Assembly (NCBI GenBank): GCA_018902765.1
Contig: JAHIQC010000372.1
Location: forward strand, 1 to 7,108
Length of the DNA stretch: 7,108 bases
Source: Actinomycetota bacterium
GTDB lineage: Bacteria; Actinomycetota; Coriobacteriia; Anaerosomatales; JAHIQC01
Direction of reading: 5' to 3'
This document shows, in pieces, positions 3,902 through 7,108 of this stretch (position 1 is its first letter; every line of letters begins with the position of its first letter). The notes beneath the pieces were generated by a model. That model had not been told where the DNA came from, made no database searches, and saw only the letters and a program-made list of their open reading frames with translations. The position numbers and the translations under genes were made by a program.

Positions 3902-6607
3902 CTAGAGTGCTTCGGCCAAGGTCGCCGCTTGTGCGTCCCGGCGTCGCTTGAACCACTTCTCGATCTCTACGGCCCAGAACACCACTGTCGACAGGGCCAG
4001 CGCGATGAGCAGATCGCGAAGCGAGAGTGCCTCTGTCTTAAAGACCACCTGCATGAACGGTACGTAGATCGTGGCCAGCTGCAGCAAGAATGTGAGAAGG
4101 ACAGCTCCGAGCATCGGCATGTTCGAGAACAGGCCGACCTGGAACAGCGACTGGCGGTCCGAGCGAATGGCCAGGGCGTGGCCCATCTGGCTTAGGCACA
4201 ACACGGTGAAGACCATCGTGCGCCAGTACAGGTCGTGGCCGGCCGGTGCTTGAGGCATGGCCCATGCCTGCATGAACAAGGACGCACCACCCATGAGCAG
4301 GCCGACCCAGATCAGATGCACGCCGAGCCCGTCAGCAAAGATCGATTCCTTGGGCGCACGGGGCGCACGGTCCATGAGGTTCTTCTCGTGTGGCTCGCTC
4401 GCGTAGGCGAGGCCGGGGAGGCCGTCGGTAACGAGGTTGATCCACAGGATGTGGATAGGCAGCAGCGGAATCGGCATCCCCAGAAGAGGAGCGAGCAGGA
4501 TAGTCCAGATCTCGCCGGAGTTCGACGTCATGGTGTACTTGATGAACTTGCGTATGTTGTCGAAGATGCGGCGACCTTCGCGCACCGAGGAGACGATCGA
4601 CGAGAAGTTGTCGTCGAGAAGCACCATGTCCGCAGCTTCTTTGGCCACGTCGGTGCCGGTTATCCCCATGGCCACGCCGATGTCGGCGCGTGCGAGAGCC
4701 GGAGCGTCGTTGACGCCATCACCGGTCATGGCGACGTACTCACCGCGATCCTGCAGCGCTTGAACGATCTTGAGCTTTTGTTCCGGCGCGACGCGCGCAT
4801 AGACCCGGATGCCTTCGACCCTGCCCTCGAACGCTTCTAGTGTGAGCGCGTCCAGTTCGGTTCCGGTCATCATCTGGTCGGCGTGCTGAGCAATACCAAG
4901 GCGCTTGGCGATGGCCAGGGCGGTCGCGGGGTGGTCGCCGGTGATCATTACGGGAATGATGCCCGCATGCTTGCACGTCGTGACCGCTTCAAGTGCCTCT
5001 TCACGTGGGGGATCCAGAAGGCCCACGTAGCCCAGCAGCGTGAGATCACACTCGAGTCCGCCCATGTCGCCGTCGTCGGGCAGGCTGTCGAAACGACGCA
5101 TGCCAAAGGCTAAGACGCGCAGCCCCTCGGCAGACCATCCGTCGATGCGGGCCGTGGCCATGGCCGGGTTGATCGCGACGCGCCCCCCAGTGGCATCAAG
5201 CGCATCGACGGACCGCTCCACCATCGTCTCGGCAGCGCCCTTGGTGAGCAGCATGTAGGTGCCGTCAGGTAGTTCATGCGCTGTGGACATGAGCTTGCGA
5301 TCCGAGTCGAACGGCAGCTCGGCAGAGCGCGGGAACTGCGCCGAGAGGGCGGCACGCTCGTAGCCGCTCTCGGCGGCAACGCGGTAGAACGCGATCTCCG
5401 TGGGGTCGCCGATAAGGGAGTCGTCTGCTCCGTCCACGTCATTGGAAAGCGCGAGCGCGCGGCCGAACCAGCTCTCCTCGCCAGTTGAATTCTCGTGTAA
5501 GCGCAAGGTGAGCTCGGAGGCATCGCCGCCTGCAAGCCGCTCAGCTGTCATCTGGTTCAGTGTGAGCGTGCCGGTCTTGTCGGTGCATATGTAGGTGACC
5601 GAGCCCAGGGTTTCGACCGCAGGAAGCTTGCGAACGAGCGTGTGCGCCTTGACGAGTCGGCGGGCGCCGAATGCGAGCGCGATGGTGGCCACGGCGGGCA
5701 GGGCCTCGGGGACGGCGGCCACCGCAAGGCTCACGGCGGTGAGGAACATGACCAGAAGATCCTCGCCGTTCATCATCCCGATGACGAAAACGATGGTGCA
5801 AAGCCCGAGCGCGGCGAGCCCGAGCTGGCGTCCGAACTGTGCGAGCCGCTTTTGCAGCGGCGTCTTGACGTCTCCGGTCGAGCTCAGCAGTTTCGCGATC
5901 TTGCCGATCTCGGTCGTGATTCCCACCCCGGTTACGACGCCTGTTCCTCGGCCGTGCACGATCTGGGTGCTTCTGAACGCCATGTCCGTGCGGTCACCCA
6001 GGGGCGCCTTCGCATCCGAGATGGTATCGACCGTCTTGTCGACCGGCAGGGACTCGCCCGTGAGTGTGGCTTCCGCGGCGCGCAGGCCGGCCGACTCGAT
6101 CAGCCGCATGTCGGCGGGCACGATGCGGCCGGCATCGAGAAGCACGATGTCGCCCAGCGTGAGCTGGGAGGCGGGGATTTCGGTCACCTGGCCGTCACGG
6201 CGGACGGTGGCGGTCTCGGCCGCCATTTTGCGCAACGCCTCCATCGCGCGTTCGGCACGGTACTCCTGCACCACGCCGATCACGGCGTTGAGGGCGACGA
6301 TGACGAGGATTGCGATGGTGTCAGCGATCTCGCCCAAGACGCCGGAGACAACGGCGGCGCCCAAGAGCAGCAAGATCAGGAAGTCCTTGAACTGGTCGAT
6401 GATCATTGCCGCGACTGAGCGGACTTCGCCTTCGGGCAGGTCGTTAGGGCCGATGGCCTCGTGGCGCGCGTGAGCTTCGGCGTCGGTGAGGCCCTGCGGG
6501 GAGCTTTCCAGGCGCAAGAGCACCTGGTCGGCGTCGACGGCATGGGCCGCATCGATGACGTACGCGGGATTGGGGGAGGTGTGGACGAGCGAGGGCTGTT
6601 TAGGCAT
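3902..6607 (-). CDS. Cation-transporting P-type ATPase, Ca2+ (PIIA) type
   Basis: This 901-residue protein is a full-length type II P-ATPase that pumps cations across the cytoplasmic membrane at the cost of ATP. It has an N-terminal cation-ATPase domain (about 24-90), actuator motif TGES (183-186), phosphorylation motif DKTGTLT (343-349; D343 becomes phosphorylated), nucleotide-site TKGAAE (455-460), ITGD (555-558) and the hinge TGDGVNDAPAL (628-638). I see ten membrane helices: about 66-91, 92-116, 258-280, 284-314, 688-711, 715-736, 761-784, 795-816, 831-852 and 861-882. Ion-site residues match SERCA: E301 in VPEALP (M4), N696 and E699 (M5), N724, T727 and D728 (M6). The M8 glutamate of SERCA (E908) appears replaced by Q807. 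Ca2+ is the best substrate guess; Mn2+ or Na+ is not excluded. I chose ATG 6605-6607 because GGAGAAG (6610-6616) precedes it; an in-frame extension to 6700 lacks this and is not family-like. It probably shares a transcript with the GyrI-like gene. Confidence 0.93.
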   Translation of the reverse strand: MPKQPSLVHTSPNPAYVIDAAHAVDADQVLLRLESSPQGLTDAEAHARHEAIGPNDLPEGEVRSVAAMIIDQFKDFLILLLLGAAVVSGVLGEIADTIAILVIVALNAVIGVVQEYRAERAMEALRKMAAETATVRRDGQVTEIPASQLTLGDIVLLDAGRIVPADMRLIESAGLRAAEATLTGESLPVDKTVDTISDAKAPLGDRTDMAFRSTQIVHGRGTGVVTGVGITTEIGKIAKLLSSTGDVKTPLQKRLAQFGRQLGLAALGLCTIVFVIGMMNGEDLLVMFLTAVSLAVAAVPEALPAVATIALAFGARRLVKAHTLVRKLPAVETLGSVTYICTDKTGTLTLNQMTAERLAGGDASELTLRLHENSTGEESWFGRALALSNDVDGADDSLIGDPTEIAFYRVAAESGYERAALSAQFPRSAELPFDSDRKLMSTAHELPDGTYMLLTKGAAETMVERSVDALDATGGRVAINPAMATARIDGWSAEGLRVLAFGMRRFDSLPDDGDMGGLECDLTLLGYVGLLDPPREEALEAVTTCKHAGIIPVMITGDHPATALAIAKRLGIAQHADQMMTGTELDALTLEAFEGRVEGIRVYARVAPEQKLKIVQALQDRGEYVAMTGDGVNDAPALARADIGVAMGITGTDVAKEAADMVLLDDNFSSIVSSVREGRRIFDNIRKFIKYTMTSNSGEIWTILLAPLLGMPIPLLPIHILWINLVTDGLPGLAYASEPHEKNLMDRAPRAPKESIFADGLGVHLIWVGLLMGGASLFMQAWAMPQAPAGHDLYWRTMVFTVLCLSQMGHALAIRSDRQSLFQVGLFSNMPMLGAVLLTFLLQLATIYVPFMQVVFKTEALSLRDLLIALALSTVVFWAVEIEKWFKRRRDAQAATLAEAL

Positions 6608-6713
6608 GTCTTCTCCAGTGCGCGGTGTGTCAGGACTCGAGTGTTCCTGAAGGTCTCGCACGCGAGGCGACTCGTTGGCAGGACCGGGGTGACGCTCCAC
6701 CCGTGATGACGGC

Positions 6714-6740
6714 CTGCCTCCCGACGCTAGCGTCGGGCAG
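6714..6740. repeat. Strong palindrome / hairpin in divergent region
   Basis: CCGACGCTAGCGTCGG (6721-6736) is a perfect 16-base palindrome, extended by C6720-G6737. Allowing a three-base bulge on the left, flanking CTGCC (6714-6718) also pairs with GGCAG (6736-6740). As RNA it would form a roughly 10-12 base-pair stem with a CUAG loop. No T-run follows on either strand and no gene ends here, so it is not an obvious terminator. An operator or 5'-leader structure is more likely. Confidence 0.55.
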
Positions 6741-6745
6741 CTACT

Positions 6746-6776
6746 CCCCTTCGTGGGGCATCGTACCCGAATCGGG
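6746..6776. repeat. Two further short dyads
   Basis: CCCC (6746-6749) pairs with GGGG (6755-6758) around TTCGT, and CCCGA (6766-6770) pairs with TCGGG (6772-6776) around a single A. With the larger palindrome to the left their centres fall near 6728, 6752 and 6771, about two helical turns apart. Short GC dyads are common by chance in such DNA, so only the clustering is notable. Confidence 0.35.
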
Positions 6777-6801
6777 GCTCGGAGGCGAGAGGGAGAAGGG
6801 G

Positions 6802-6807
6802 TATCCT
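6802..6807 (+). promoter_or_regulatory. Candidate -10 element of ppiC
   Basis: TATCCT fits a TAnnnT -10 and lies 49 bases before the ppiC ATG. No good -35 is found 16-18 bases upstream. The following CTAGTGCGGTC (6806-6816) recurs exactly at 3197-3207, also in an intergenic gap. Confidence 0.3.
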
Positions 6808-6856
6808 AGTGCGGTCAATGATCGTGCCGTTCTCGGCCGACACGAAGGAGCCTCAT

Positions 6857-7108
6857 ATGACCACCGCATGCGCACGTCACATCCTTGTTCCCACCGAGGA
6901 GCAGGCCAACGACCTCAAGCAGCAGATCGTAGCCGGCGCTGATTTCGGCGAGATCGCCAAGCAGTTCTCGTCATGCCCGTCGGGCCGCGATGGTGGCGAC
7001 CTTGGCGAGTTTCGTCCCGGACAGATGGTCAAGGAGTTCAACGACGTCTGCTTCAACGACGAGGTCGGCGTTGTGCACGGCCCGGTGAAGACGCAGTACG
7101 GCTACCAC
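6857..7108 (+). CDS. ppiC: Parvulin-type peptidyl-prolyl isomerase, single domain (cut by right edge)
   Basis: Eighty-four codons are present, with no stop before the window ends. The protein closely follows the small cytoplasmic parvulin (Par10/PpiC, about 93 residues in E. coli): ARHILV (6-11), GADFGEIAKQFSSCPSGRDG (27-46), GGDLGEFRPGQMV (46-58) and QYGYH (80-84). The active-site set of the family is visible: H8, C40, M57, F61 and H84. Probably only about eight or nine residues are missing. There is no signal peptide, lipobox or membrane helix, so this is the cytoplasmic form, not the exported PrsA/SurA type. It speeds cis-trans isomerisation of X-Pro bonds in folding proteins. The ATG is preceded by AAGGAG (6845-6850) at six-base spacing. 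It is divergent from the ATPase. Confidence 0.93.
   Translation, partial: MTTACARHILVPTEEQANDLKQQIVAGADFGEIAKQFSSCPSGRDGGDLGEFRPGQMVKEFNDVCFNDEVGVVHGPVKTQYGYH

Larger units (their letters stand above)
6608..6856. promoter_or_regulatory. Divergent intergenic region, ATPase / ppiC
   Basis: These 249 non-coding bases must hold the promoters of both genes. Going right I see a cluster of dyads (described separately) and TATCCT (6802-6807), a -10-like element about 50 bases before the ppiC ATG without a recognisable -35. For the ATPase I find no convincing promoter; a CAGGA (6631-6635) / TCCTG (6645-6649) inverted repeat with an ACTCGAGT core lies 24-42 bases before its ATG and might be a control site. 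No small gene is convincing here. Confidence 0.5.

Noticed and set aside
5595..6473. Long plus-strand open frames (292 and 258 residues) opposite the ATPase gene
   Set aside because: They lie wholly antisense to conserved ATPase motifs, have low-complexity Arg/Ser/Ala-rich translations and no ribosome site; this is normal for GC-rich DNA.
6608..6700. N-terminal extension of the ATPase by 31 residues
   Set aside because: The ATG at 6605-6607 has a strong GGAGAAG site, while the extension has none and reads as non-family sequence.
6721..6740. Palindrome as an intrinsic terminator
   Set aside because: There is no T-run on either side, and both neighbouring genes start rather than end here.

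Overview
The window is GC-rich, densely coded DNA holding seven protein genes, two of them cut by the window edges. The gene set, the purB protein type, the high GC, good Shine-Dalgarno sequences and one apparently leaderless promoter fit a high-GC Gram-positive, probably an actinobacterium (a Coriobacteriia-like lineage is my best guess). That placement is inference from general resemblance. No rRNA, tRNA, CRISPR array, insertion sequence or phage gene was seen.

Left part (1-1546): the 5' end of a spermidine-synthase-like gene runs off the left edge on the minus strand. It is divergent from purB (adenylosuccinate lyase, plus strand, complete). The short region between them has overlapping -10-like elements for both directions.

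Middle part (1595-3182), all minus strand: a HEPN/MNT toxin-antitoxin pair, with hepT (RNase toxin) downstream of and overlapping its antitoxin. The antitoxin is not a minimal MntA: a complete MNT nucleotidyltransferase domain carries an N-terminal XRE-type helix-turn-helix. An AT-rich patch just upstream holds a -10-like element placed for leaderless transcription and a perfect dyad (TACATC-N6-GATGTA), a natural candidate for the operator bound by the fused HTH. This is the most unusual part of the window. Upstream of it lies an F420-dependent-NADP-reductase-type Rossmann protein.

Right part (3251-6607), minus strand: a complete P-type ATPase of the Ca2+ (PIIA) type, followed after 33 bases by a GyrI-like small-molecule-binding-domain protein, probably in one transcript. 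Divergent from the ATPase, after a 249-base intergenic region with three short dyads, lies a cytoplasmic single-domain parvulin (ppiC), cut by the right edge.

Functionally this is a housekeeping neighbourhood (purine synthesis, ion transport, protein folding) with a compact toxin-antitoxin module between purB and the F420-reductase-like gene. There is no sign of a larger defence island inside the window.
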